From assembly GCA_019308985.1 (NCBI GenBank), contig JAFDHB010000031.1, forward strand, positions 1 through 25,834: DNA of 25,834 nt, in the 5' to 3' direction. Numbering within the stretch: the first letter of the stretch is position 1; each line of letters starts with the position of its first letter. The notes beneath the pieces are model-generated. The model was not told the DNA's origin, made no database searches, and saw only the letters and a program-made list of their open reading frames with translations. This DNA is from Deltaproteobacteria bacterium (GTDB lineage: Bacteria > Desulfobacterota > DSM-4660 > Desulfatiglandales > HGW-15). A program made the position numbers and the translations under genes. This document shows positions 5,747-14,251 of this stretch, in pieces.

Positions 5747-8602
5747 TTACTGTTCCTTTCTCTTGGCAATTTCCCTCAGAACCCTTTCCAGTTCCTTAAG
5801 CTCCTCACCATAGGCCGCCCAGTTGCCTTCCCTTATGGACTCTTCGGCCCTTTTGTAGTGCTCCAAGGCCTTCGCCCCGAGCTCATGGACATCATATTCC
5901 CTCACGCTCGGGCCTGGTACACCCACTATCGCCAGTTCTTCCACCTTTCCCAGCACCCCGGCGATGGACCTATCAAGGGTTTCATCCATGACAACACGAT
6001 TGCCCAGGGCGACGATGACCCTTTTCAGTTCGGGCAGAGAGGCGGCCCTGGACCTGTCAATACCCCTCTGGGTTGGAGCAGAACTTTTCCTCGCCTTTCC
6101 AAAGGGCCTTGTCTGGCCTGTCCCGGCTGGCGGCTCACTTTTCTCTTCCTGTTTGGCCTCCAGATACACCGGTTCAACGTAGATAAATGACTTGCTTATG
6201 GGTATGACCAGGAGATTTCCCCTAATCACCCTGGATCCCCTTTGATCCCAGAGGCTGAGCTCCCGGGAGATCTCCGTCTGCTGGTCTACCCTGGCTTCAA
6301 TCTGCATGGGCCCGTAAATCAGCTTTTCCTTGGGCAACTTATAGACAATAAGTGTGCCATAGTGGGGGAGATCGCTCCTCGCGGCAAGCCAACCTATCAT
6401 ATTATCCTTCTTCGAGGGGGTGAAGGGGAGCATAAGGAGGAACTCTTCTTTCGGCTCTCCGGGTAGTTTTATTATTATGTAGTAGGGCTTCATCTCCTGC
6501 CGGCGATCCCCGTAAAGTTCGTCTGGAAACTGCCAGAGATCCTCCTGGTTGTAAAACACCTGTGGATCTTCCATGTGATAGGTCCTGTATGTATCGGCCT
6601 GGATATAGAATAGGTCGCGAGGATAGCGAATGTGCATTTTCAACCCTTCGGGCATCTCATTGAAGGGCTTGAAAAGAGAGGGGAAAATGTCCTGGTATGT
6701 CCGTATAATGGGCTCGGTGTCATCAACAACATAGAAGGAAACATCGCCATTATAGGCGTCAATCACAACCTTGACGGAATTTCGGATATAATTGATCACC
6801 TTTCCCCTTAGACGCTTCTTGATTCTCTTCGAATAGGGATGCATATCTGATGTGGTATAGGCATCCTGAATCCAGTAAAGCCTCCCGTCGGATATGACGA
6901 GGTAGGGATCATTGTCATAATCCAGGAACGGGGCAATGAGCCGCACTCGCAGGTCAATCCGGCGATTGAACATGATCCTGCTCTGAGGTGTAATATAGGT
7001 GGTGAAAAATATCTGGGGATCCATAAACTCGATTGCAAACAGCAATCTCCTGAAAAATGATCGAATGGTGACTCCTCCCCTGCCCTCGTAGGTCGTGTAG
7101 ACATTCCGATCCCCCTTGGGGTAGTCAAATTCCTTGGCCTTTGTCTTCACCAGGACATACTCGTCCGTTTTCTCTCCGTAATAGATCTCCGGCCTGTCTA
7201 TCTTCAGATCAACCTCTGCCACCGGAGGGAGATCCCTGATGATCAACCTGGGCAAACCTTCCTTGGTCACTTCATTGACAGGGCTCATTGCAAGGCCGTA
7301 CCCGTGGGTGTAAGTAAGGCGCCTGTTTACCCAGGTTCTTGCCTGAGGCGGAAGTTGCTTGACGATCAACTCCCTGGCGGCAAGCATGACCTGCTTGTAT
7401 TGGCCGTTAAGGTTATATCGGTCCACGTCAATATTGTTAAAGTCATAGTACAGCCTTATGGACTGGATCTGCCTGTAGGTTTGGAGAAGAGGTCTTTCAT
7501 CCCAGATCCTGATATTCTGTAAGGTTGCATCCTGACCCTTGAGATCGTCTACGTTCAAGGTCTCCTTCACAGGGAAATCGACCGTCTTTACATTGCTGAT
7601 ATTATAACCCCTTCTGGTATAGTCGATATTGTAGGCGATATACGCTCTTTCCTTGGCCATTTCATTGGGCTTTACAATGAATTTTTGAATCACGATGGGG
7701 AGAAGGTTTGATAACACGATAATCCCTCCCAGCCAGACGGCCCCGCTCAACCAAAGGAGCTTCCACCTGAACCTGACGGCGTTCATAAAGAGCACCACCG
7801 CAAACCCGAGGCAGAAGAAAATCAGCACCCTGTACGCCGGTATCTTGACATGCACATCAGTGTAGCTGGCCCCAAAGGCGGGCCCCTGTGTGGAATAAAG
7901 GACACCGAAAACCTTCAAGTAATATCCCCACGCCATGAGGATAAGCAGTATCCCGGCCAGGAAAAGAAGATGTTTCTTTGCACTCTCTGAAATAGAAATC
8001 TTGGGCAGAGACGGGGGCCTTCCCTCCGCCTGGACCATCTCGTCTATGATCTGCATGGCACCGTCCTTGAGATACCACACGATGGTTACGAGGCCTGCGA
8101 ACAGGAACAGCAACATCAAGCCGTTCCTTATGAAGACGTAGAGAGGAAGGGAGAAGACATAGAACCCTATGTCCCTGTGAAAAATCGGGTCTGTTTCTCC
8201 GAATGGCTTCTGGTAAAGGTACCTGAGGACCATGTCCCACTGGGCCGATCCCTTTGACGCGATGAAAAAGCTGGCTATCAGCACAAAGGCAATGAGAAAA
8301 ATATTAAGGGTATTGGAGGAAATGCCGATCTGGGAAAAGTAGCCCGGCTCTCCTTTCACTCCGCTCGCTGGATCATAAGGCGGACTGTTCCGCCTCGCCA
8401 TATAGACATTCAAGGCCAAGACGATTATGAGCAAGAGCCATATGACCATACCAAAGCCGAATTTGGTTACTAGCATTATCCAAAAGACCGGTTCGTGATC
8501 CAGGTTCTTGAACCAGAGCCATTCAGGGTAAATGGATACCACTATTCCAATAATAACGATGATAAGCAGACAAAAAGCACCGATAATTATCTTTTTCCCC
8601 AT
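5747..8602 (-). CDS. UPF0182 family large membrane protein
   Basis: The 951-residue protein matches UPF0182 by length and layout: seven predicted membrane helices in the first 305 residues (about 5-23, 40-67, 99-116, 148-176, 212-229, 256-275, 281-305), then a large soluble domain of about 600 residues, probably extracytoplasmic. The biochemical role of the family is not known to me. The C-terminal part has a low-complexity linker (near 810-850) and a helical charged end. A ribosome site (GGAG) lies 8 bases before the ATG, and a good promoter is at 8684-8712. The gene is convergent with the lipoprotein gene, with only 7 bases between the stop codons. It stands alone on its strand, so the neighbours give no hint of function. 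Confidence 0.88.
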   Translation of the reverse strand: MGKKIIIGAFCLLIIVIIGIVVSIYPEWLWFKNLDHEPVFWIMLVTKFGFGMVIWLLLIIVLALNVYMARRNSPPYDPASGVKGEPGYFSQIGISSNTLNIFLIAFVLIASFFIASKGSAQWDMVLRYLYQKPFGETDPIFHRDIGFYVFSLPLYVFIRNGLMLLFLFAGLVTIVWYLKDGAMQIIDEMVQAEGRPPSLPKISISESAKKHLLFLAGILLILMAWGYYLKVFGVLYSTQGPAFGASYTDVHVKIPAYRVLIFFCLGFAVVLFMNAVRFRWKLLWLSGAVWLGGIIVLSNLLPIVIQKFIVKPNEMAKERAYIAYNIDYTRRGYNISNVKTVDFPVKETLNVDDLKGQDATLQNIRIWDERPLLQTYRQIQSIRLYYDFNNIDVDRYNLNGQYKQVMLAARELIVKQLPPQARTWVNRRLTYTHGYGLAMSPVNEVTKEGLPRLIIRDLPPVAEVDLKIDRPEIYYGEKTDEYVLVKTKAKEFDYPKGDRNVYTTYEGRGGVTIRSFFRRLLFAIEFMDPQIFFTTYITPQSRIMFNRRIDLRVRLIAPFLDYDNDPYLVISDGRLYWIQDAYTTSDMHPYSKRIKKRLRGKVINYIRNSVKVVIDAYNGDVSFYVVDDTEPIIRTYQDIFPSLFKPFNEMPEGLKMHIRYPRDLFYIQADTYRTYHMEDPQVFYNQEDLWQFPDELYGDRRQEMKPYYIIIKLPGEPKEEFLLMLPFTPSKKDNMIGWLAARSDLPHYGTLIVYKLPKEKLIYGPMQIEARVDQQTEISRELSLWDQRGSRVIRGNLLVIPISKSFIYVEPVYLEAKQEEKSEPPAGTGQTRPFGKARKSSAPTQRGIDRSRAASLPELKRVIVALGNRVVMDETLDRSIAGVLGKVEELAIVGVPGPSVREYDVHELGAKALEHYKRAEESIREGNWAAYGEELKELERVLREIAKRKEQ

Positions 8603-8683
8603 TTTGCAATCTCCAAAGGCCCGGCAAGGGCCGACTTTGTTGTTTCCCGATCCCTTACACTGAGGGAATCGATCAAAGAAGAT

Positions 8684-8712
8684 ATATTAGGTTCTTGACA
8701 AACTTATTGCAA
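8684..8712 (-). promoter_or_regulatory. Sigma-70-type promoter for UPF0182 gene
   Basis: On the minus strand TTGCAA (8712-8707), a 17-base spacer, then TAATAT (8689-8684). It lies about 80 bases before the UPF0182 start. Confidence 0.55.
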
Positions 8713-8829
8713 TCTCTTTTTTGCCGAATCTGGGCTTTTCGACCATAATAGCTGCCCTGAGGACTAGGAAGCTTCCTCCCCCATGATTATGGACGGGGCA
8801 TCCATGGCATGAAAAGGGCAATTTTCTTG

Positions 8830-8859
8830 TTGAAGTCAGGCACGGGTATGACCTATAAA
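8830..8859 (+). promoter_or_regulatory. Possible promoter for cooC-serC-asnS
   Basis: TTGAAG (8830-8835), an 18-base spacer, then TATAAA (8854-8859). It lies about 78 bases before the cooC start; a weak hairpin with a T-run between them (near 8889-8917) could attenuate transcription. Confidence 0.4.
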
Positions 8860-8936
8860 TAGGACTGGGACGTCAGTGGTAATCGCCCTGAAAGCTACCA
8901 AGGCAGGGATTTTTTGCGGGAGGCTGAAAAACCATT

Positions 8937-9695
8937 ATGAAGATTGCTATTAGCGGTAAAGGAGGGGTGGGCAAGACAACCTTTGCGTCCCTTCTCATAA
9001 GGGCCCTGGCCGACGAGGACATGAAGGTGCTGGCCATAGATGCGGACCCTGATGCGAACCTTGCTCAGGCCCTTGGGATAAAGGATAGTAACACTATCGT
9101 GCCCATCTCCAACATGAAGGAGCTCATCGAAGAAAGGACCGAGGCCAAGGTCGGAAGCATGGGTTCTTTTTTCAAATTGAATCCCAAGGTCGATGATCTA
9201 CCCGACAGGCTCTCCATCGAGGTAGGAGGCATAAGGCTCATGGTCCTCGGGGGCGTAAAAAAGGGGGGCGCGGGATGTATCTGTCCGGAGAGCACCCTCC
9301 TCAAGAATCTGGTGAGGCACATAGTGTTGGCCCGGAATGAGGCGGTAGTCCTCGATATGGAGGCAGGCCTCGAACATCTTGGGAGGGGCACTGCCATGGC
9401 CGTAGACAGGCTGATCGTGGTCGTTGAGCCCGGAAGGCGGAGCCTGGAGACCGCCTTCCAGATAAAAAAGCTGGCACGAGACCTGGGACTGAAAGACCTG
9501 AGCCTCGTGGGCAACAAGATTCGATCCAAGTCTGACAGGGAGTTCCTGTTGAACAATATGCCCGGTTTTCATTTCCTGGGCTTTATACCCTTTCAGGAAG
9601 AAATCATCGAGGCAGACCTTCAGGGTCTGCCCACTTTTGAGAAGGCAAAAGAGTGCCTGACCGCAGTCAAAGAAATGCTCAACAGCTTGAGATAG
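8937..9695 (+). CDS. cooC: CooC-type nickel-insertion ATPase
   Basis: A MinD/ArsA-type P-loop ATPase of 252 residues that matures the Ni-Fe-S cluster of carbon monoxide dehydrogenase. The deviant Walker A motif GKGGVGKTT (7-15) has both signature lysines (K8, K13), and GAGCICPE carries the C-x-C metal site (C114, C116) by which CooC dimers hold a metal ion. The gene starts with ATG behind GGGAGG and is followed after 19 bases by serC. No CO dehydrogenase gene is in the window, so the client enzyme (CO dehydrogenase or acetyl-CoA synthase) must be elsewhere. Other relatives of this ATPase family exist, but the C-x-C motif favours CooC. Confidence 0.88.
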   Translation: MKIAISGKGGVGKTTFASLLIRALADEDMKVLAIDADPDANLAQALGIKDSNTIVPISNMKELIEERTEAKVGSMGSFFKLNPKVDDLPDRLSIEVGGIRLMVLGGVKKGGAGCICPESTLLKNLVRHIVLARNEAVVLDMEAGLEHLGRGTAMAVDRLIVVVEPGRRSLETAFQIKKLARDLGLKDLSLVGNKIRSKSDREFLLNNMPGFHFLGFIPFQEEIIEADLQGLPTFEKAKECLTAVKEMLNSLR

Positions 9696-9714
9696 GAAAG
9701 GAGATTCCAGAGAC

Positions 9715-10800
9715 ATGGGAAAGAGAATTCACAACCTCAGTGCCGGGCCGGCGGCTTTACCACTTCCGGTTCTAGAGGAAATTCAGGCTGAACTCTTGGA
9801 CTATAAGGGTTCCGGGATGTCAATCATTGAAATCAGTCACCGGTCGAAATACTTTGAAGAGGTCATAAACGGGGCCGTGGTGAGGACAAGGAGGCTGCTA
9901 GGTCTAAACGATGACTTCCACGTAGTCTTCATTCAAGGCGGTGCGAGCCTCCAGTTTTGCATGGTCCCCATGAACCTGGCAGTGGATGGAAAGCCTTTGG
10001 ATTATATCAACACCGGGACCTGGTCCACGAAGGCGATCAAGGAGGCACGGATTCAGGGCAAGGATGTCAGGGTGATCGCCTCTTCCGAGGACAGGGACTT
10101 TTCTTACATACCCAAGGATTTCCATGTAGACGAAGATGCAGCCTATGTCCATTTCACTTCAAACAACACCATAAGGGGGACCCAGTGGGCCGAGTTCCCC
10201 CGGACCGGAGATGTACCCCTGGTCTGTGACATGTCTTCCGACATCATGAGCAGGCCCTTTGACCCGAAGCCCTTTGGCCTTATATATGCCGGGGCCCAAA
10301 AAAACATCGGCCCCTCGGGCAGCGCCATGGTCATAATCCGCAGGGACATGCTGAACAGGGTCCCGGAAGATCTTCCCACCATGTTGAAATACACCACCTT
10401 TTCAGAGAAGAATTCCCTGTACAATACCCCCTCCTGCTTTGTCATCTATGTGATTGGTCTGGTATTGAAATGGCTTGAGGAAGAGATAGGTGGTCTTGAG
10501 GCCATGGAAGCGATCAACAGGGAGAAGGCCAAGATCATCTATGACCTCATCGATGGTTCCGATTTCTATAGGGGCACGGCGGATAAAGACAGTAGGTCCA
10601 TGATGAACGTGACTTTCAGGCTCCCGAGTGAAGAGCTTGAGACCCGATTCGTGGAAGAGGCCGCGAGGGAAGGGTTCGGTGGTCTCAAGGGCCATCGTTC
10701 AGTTGGAGGCTGCCGGGCCTCCATATACAATGCCACTACCGTTGAATCCGTCAAGGCCCTTGCGGACTTCATGTCCCACTTTGAGAAAAGGGAGGGATGA
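9715..10800 (+). CDS. serC: Phosphoserine aminotransferase
   Basis: A class V PLP aminotransferase of 361 residues, the usual SerC length. It converts 3-phosphohydroxypyruvate and glutamate to phosphoserine in serine synthesis, and can also serve pyridoxal phosphate synthesis. Visible marks are the N-terminal NLSAGPAALP, GGASLQF (75-81), the PLP aspartate in VCDMSSD, and the PLP lysine K196 in YAGAQKNIGPSG; the C-terminal GHRSVGGCRASIYNA is the family's conserved end. A strong AAAGGAG site precedes the ATG. It sits between cooC and asnS with short gaps and is probably transcribed with them. Confidence 0.95.
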   Translation: MGKRIHNLSAGPAALPLPVLEEIQAELLDYKGSGMSIIEISHRSKYFEEVINGAVVRTRRLLGLNDDFHVVFIQGGASLQFCMVPMNLAVDGKPLDYINTGTWSTKAIKEARIQGKDVRVIASSEDRDFSYIPKDFHVDEDAAYVHFTSNNTIRGTQWAEFPRTGDVPLVCDMSSDIMSRPFDPKPFGLIYAGAQKNIGPSGSAMVIIRRDMLNRVPEDLPTMLKYTTFSEKNSLYNTPSCFVIYVIGLVLKWLEEEIGGLEAMEAINREKAKIIYDLIDGSDFYRGTADKDSRSMMNVTFRLPSEELETRFVEEAAREGFGGLKGHRSVGGCRASIYNATTVESVKALADFMSHFEKREG

Positions 10801-10804
10801 TTCC

Positions 10805-12193
10805 TTGAAGCGAACCAGGATTCGCCAGGTCTTGACTTCGTGCGAGATGGGATCCAAGGTCACCGTGATGGGGTGGGTCAGGACCAGGAGAGATTCTAAG
10901 GCCGGATTCTCGTTTCTTGAGGTCAACGATGGATCCTGTCTTCGCAATCTTCAGGTAATAGCCGACAAGGAGCTCGACAACTACCAGGAGGAGGTTCTCA
11001 AGATCCAGACCGGCTGTTCCATATGTGTCACTGGCGCACTGGTATCTTCCCCGGCAAAGGGACAGGACAGGGAACTGCGGGCGGAAAAGATAAAGGTCAT
11101 CGGGTGGTGTGGCCCGGACTATCCTCTACAGAAGAAACGCCATTCCTTTGAATTTCTGCGATCCATTGCCCACCTCAGGCCCAGGACAAATACCTTCGGC
11201 GCTGTGGCCAGGGTAAGAAATGCGACAAGCATGGCCATACATACATTCTTCCAGGAACGGGGTTTTTTCTACATTCATACTCCCATAATCACGGGGAGCG
11301 ACTGTGAAGGAGCGGGCGAACTGTTCAGGGTAACGGCATTTGATCTGCAACATATACCCACCAAGGGAGGAGCCGTGGATTTTGATCAGGATTTCTTTGG
11401 TCGTTCTGCAAATCTTACCGTCAGCGGCCAGTTGGAAGCGGAGATCTACGCCCTGGCCCTGGGGGACGTATACACCTTCGGGCCTACCTTCAGGGCTGAG
11501 AGGTCAAATACATCCAGGCACCTCGCTGAATTTTGGATGGTGGAACCGGAAATGGCCTTTTGTGACCTCCAAGGCAACATTGGGGTGGCAGTAGACCTGC
11601 TGAAATTCATCTTTCAGTATGTCTTGACCAATTGCGAAGAGGACCTGAAGTTTTTCCAAGAAAGAATAAATCTTGACATCATAACAAATATGGATTCCAT
11701 GATCACACAGGAGTTCAAGTGTATTTCCTATGCCGAGGCAATAGACATTCTCTCAGGAGCAGAGGTGGACTTTGAGTTCCCTGTCTCCTGGGGCGAGGAG
11801 CTTCAATCTGAACACGAAAGGTATCTGTGTGAAAGGGTATTCAAGGGACCGGTCGTAATAACAGACTTTCCCAAGGGCATAAAGCCCTTTTATATGAAGG
11901 TGAACGAAGATGATGAGACCGTTCGTGCCATGGACGTCCTGGTCCCTCGTGTCGGCGAAATAATCGGTGGGAGCCAAAGGGAGGATGACTATGATATTCT
12001 CCTTGAGCGGATCAAGGAATCCGGCATGAACCCGGATGACTATTGGTGGTATCTGGACCTCAGGCGGTGGGGTACGGCCCCTCACTCCGGGTTCGGCTTG
12101 GGGTTCGAGCGGCTTATCCAGCTGGTAACAGGCATGAGCAACATTCGAGATGTAATACCCTTCCCCAGGACCCCGGGGAACGTGGCTTTTTGA
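10805..12193 (+). CDS. asnS: Asparaginyl-tRNA synthetase
   Basis: A class IIb aminoacyl-tRNA synthetase charging tRNA-Asn. It has an N-terminal OB-fold anticodon-binding domain (about 15-105) and a catalytic core with motif 2 (FRAERSNTSRHLAEFWMVEPE) and motif 3 (GFGLGFERLIQ) near the C-terminus. The length of 462 residues fits bacterial AsnS. The start is a TTG at 10805, 4 bases after the serC stop, with GGAGGG 8 bases before it; the frame is open further upstream inside serC, but there it has no family similarity. The coupling to serC suggests one transcript. Confidence 0.93.
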   Translation: MKRTRIRQVLTSCEMGSKVTVMGWVRTRRDSKAGFSFLEVNDGSCLRNLQVIADKELDNYQEEVLKIQTGCSICVTGALVSSPAKGQDRELRAEKIKVIGWCGPDYPLQKKRHSFEFLRSIAHLRPRTNTFGAVARVRNATSMAIHTFFQERGFFYIHTPIITGSDCEGAGELFRVTAFDLQHIPTKGGAVDFDQDFFGRSANLTVSGQLEAEIYALALGDVYTFGPTFRAERSNTSRHLAEFWMVEPEMAFCDLQGNIGVAVDLLKFIFQYVLTNCEEDLKFFQERINLDIITNMDSMITQEFKCISYAEAIDILSGAEVDFEFPVSWGEELQSEHERYLCERVFKGPVVITDFPKGIKPFYMKVNEDDETVRAMDVLVPRVGEIIGGSQREDDYDILLERIKESGMNPDDYWWYLDLRRWGTAPHSGFGLGFERLIQLVTGMSNIRDVIPFPRTPGNVAF

Positions 12194-12248
12194 TATGTCC
12201 CGGTTTTGGGGCCTCTTGCGTGGGAGCTCATTGAGCAGAAAACTACAT

Positions 12249-12273
12249 CCTTAAGTCATATTTGCGCTTAAGG
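12249..12273 (+). terminator. Hairpin after asnS, weak terminator or leader stem
   Basis: A perfect 7-bp inverted repeat (CCTTAAG/CTTAAGG) with an 11-base loop, 56 bases after the asnS stop. No T-run follows. It could end the asnS transcript with help, or be part of the oxidoreductase leader. Confidence 0.3.
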
Positions 12274-12366
12274 CCCTTTGGGAGGCCGGGTTGGCGAGAG
12301 TGAAGGTCTACGCTCCACGCCTTGAGATCTGCCCTATCCAGAGGCTAATATACCGTTGGCCAAGAC

Positions 12367-12383
12367 CGCGGAGTGAGTCCGCG
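12367..12383 (+). other. GC-rich hairpin in leader of the oxidoreductase gene
   Basis: A perfect 6-bp stem CGCGGA/TCCGCG with a 5-base loop, 70 bases before the oxidoreductase start. With the hairpin at 12249-12273 it makes the 259-base gap rich in stems. I could not fit it to the molybdenum/tungsten cofactor riboswitch by eye. Confidence 0.3.
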
Positions 12384-12452
12384 CGCTCGAGACCTTTACT
12401 GGGTGGCTTGACGGAAATCTATGAACCTTTTGCCCATGAAAGGAGGACATCC

Positions 12453-14189
12453 ATGGAAAAGATTCTTCGTATCGATGTGGGAGCTGAAGGGGGCCCGAGG
12501 GCCAGCGAGTCCCCCGTGGGTGAGTATGCCGGGCTAGGGGGCAGGGCCCTGACTTCGGCAATTGTTTCAAGGGAAGTCCCTCCACTCTGCCATCCCCTTG
12601 GGGCAGGAAACAAGCTCGTTATAGCCCCTGGCCTGTTGAGCGGGACCACGGCTGCGATATCGGGCAGGATATCAGTGGGAGCAAAGAGCCCCCTGACAGG
12701 CGGAATCAAGGAGTCTAACGCGGGAGGCCAACCATCTCAGGTCCTTGCCAGGCTAGGATATGCCGCTATCGTTCTGGAGGGCAAGCCGAGGGATGATACC
12801 CTCTACAAGGTCTTCATCAACAAGGATGGTGTCAGGATTACCGCCGATAACAGTCTCAAGATGTTGGGCAATTATGATCTTGTCGAAAGGATCAGGGGTG
12901 AGTACGGTGACAAGGCGGCATGCATCTCCATCGGCCCTGCTGGGGAGATGAAAATGAGTGCCGCCTCCATTGCCTTTACGGACATGGAACAAAGGCCCAC
13001 ACGTCACGCCGGCCGCGGTGGGGTAGGTGCTGTCATGGGTAGCAAGAACATAAAGGCGATCATCCTGGACGAAAGTGGTACGAAGATGCGTAGCCCGAAA
13101 GATCCACAAGCCTTCAAAGAGGCGAGCAAGAGATGGGTGGACGGCCTCCGGAAGCATCCTGTCACAGGTGAAGGCCTCCCAGCCTACGGAACCAACGTGC
13201 TGACCAATGTGATCAACGAGGCCGGCGCCTATCCGACCCACAACTTCCTCCTGGGCCGCTTTGAGGAATGTTCCGCCATAAGCGGCGAGACTCAGGCGGA
13301 AACAGAGAAGGCCAGGGGAGGGCTGGCTACCCACGGTTGTCACCGGGGATGTGTTATCAAGTGTTCGGGCATATACACGGACAAGGATGGAAACTACCTG
13401 ACAAAGCAACCGGAATACGAAACGGTCTGGGCCCATGGGGGAAACTGCGGCATAAGCGACTTGGATGTCATTGCCATGATTGATCGCTTGGATGATGACT
13501 ATGGCCTGGACACCATTGAAATGGGGGCAACTATTGCCGTGGCAATGGAGGCTGGATTGGCCAAATTCGGGGATGGCCAGGCTGCCATAGAACTTGTCAA
13601 GGAAGTGGGCAAGGGGACTCATTTGGGACGTATACTCGGCAATGGTGCCGCAGTTACGGGTCGTGTCTTTGGCGTAGAAAGGGTTCCAGTTGTCAAGGGT
13701 CAAGCTATGCCGGCCTATGATCCCAGAGCAATACAAGGGATTGGAGTCACCTATGCAACCTCTCCCATGGGAGCGGATCACACCGCAGGCTATGCCGTGG
13801 CTACCAACATATTGGGAATAGGAGGCAAGGTGGATCCTTTAAAGCCCGAGGGTCAGGTGGATCTGTCCAGGAATCTTCAAATCGCCACCGCAGCCCTGGA
13901 TTCAACGGGTATGTGTGTCTTTGTGGCCTTCGCCATGATGGATCAGCCCGATACCTTTCAGGCCCTCATAGACATGATCAACAGCTTCCATGGTTTGAGC
14001 CTGACTGAAAACGACATTAATGAGCTGGGCAAATCCGTACTGAAGAATGAACGGGAATTCAATAGGAGGGCAGGCTTCACCACAGAGCACGATCGCCTGC
14101 CCGAATTCTTCAAAAATCAGCCTCTTCCCCCACATAATGTGGTATTCAACGTAAAGGATGAGGATCTTGACCGGGTATTCAACTGGTAG
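12453..14189 (+). CDS. Aldehyde:ferredoxin oxidoreductase family protein (W-type)
   Basis: The family couples oxidation of aldehydes (or reduction of acids) to ferredoxin using a tungsten bis-pyranopterin and a [4Fe-4S] cluster. The 578-residue protein has the GLGGRAL N-terminal motif, RGGVGAVMGSKNIKAI (pterin binding) and four candidate cluster cysteines: C296, C300 and C304 in GCHRGCVIKCSG, and C488 in DSTGMC. Spacing is C-x3-C-x3-C, not the C-x2-C-x3-C of the archaeal aldehyde enzyme, so the exact substrate is open. The ATG at 12453 is preceded by AGGAGG with 7 bases between; the frame is open 54 codons upstream, but that part looks non-coding. The neighbouring unknown gene and MoaD gene suggest a dedicated cofactor or partner set. 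Confidence 0.93.
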   Translation: MEKILRIDVGAEGGPRASESPVGEYAGLGGRALTSAIVSREVPPLCHPLGAGNKLVIAPGLLSGTTAAISGRISVGAKSPLTGGIKESNAGGQPSQVLARLGYAAIVLEGKPRDDTLYKVFINKDGVRITADNSLKMLGNYDLVERIRGEYGDKAACISIGPAGEMKMSAASIAFTDMEQRPTRHAGRGGVGAVMGSKNIKAIILDESGTKMRSPKDPQAFKEASKRWVDGLRKHPVTGEGLPAYGTNVLTNVINEAGAYPTHNFLLGRFEECSAISGETQAETEKARGGLATHGCHRGCVIKCSGIYTDKDGNYLTKQPEYETVWAHGGNCGISDLDVIAMIDRLDDDYGLDTIEMGATIAVAMEAGLAKFGDGQAAIELVKEVGKGTHLGRILGNGAAVTGRVFGVERVPVVKGQAMPAYDPRAIQGIGVTYATSPMGADHTAGYAVATNILGIGGKVDPLKPEGQVDLSRNLQIATAALDSTGMCVFVAFAMMDQPDTFQALIDMINSFHGLSLTENDINELGKSVLKNEREFNRRAGFTTEHDRLPEFFKNQPLPPHNVVFNVKDEDLDRVFNW

Positions 14190-14251
14190 CAATGATCCCA
14201 CGGCATCGGGCTTGGGGGTCTCTCAAGCTCCCCAAGCCCACCCAGGTTAGT

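Larger units (their letters stand above)
8603..8936. other. Divergent intergenic region, no gene seen
   Basis: The 334 bases between the UPF0182 and cooC starts hold a promoter on each strand (listed separately), a perfect 12-base palindrome (8766-8777, AGGAAGCTTCCT), a 5-bp GGCCC/GGGCC hairpin (8618-8632) in the UPF0182 leader, and a weak CCCTG/CAGGG hairpin followed by a T-run just before cooC (near 8889-8917). I saw no coding frame. Confidence 0.5.

Noticed and set aside
5615..6190. 191-codon plus-strand frame over the end of the UPF0182 gene
   Set aside because: It is a shadow of the lipoprotein and UPF0182 coding sequences, with biased composition and no domain.
10628..10804. Upstream extension of the asnS frame inside serC
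   Set aside because: The added residues are the serC sequence read in another frame; a TTG with a strong ribosome site at 10805 gives the family N-terminus.
12291..12452. 54-codon N-terminal extension of the oxidoreductase frame
   Set aside because: Its residues look random (many Arg and Pro) and the ATG at 12453 has a strong AGGAGG and the family start.
12753..13781. A 342-codon open frame on the minus strand inside the oxidoreductase gene
   Set aside because: It is fully antisense to a well-supported gene and shows no recognisable domain or ribosome site.
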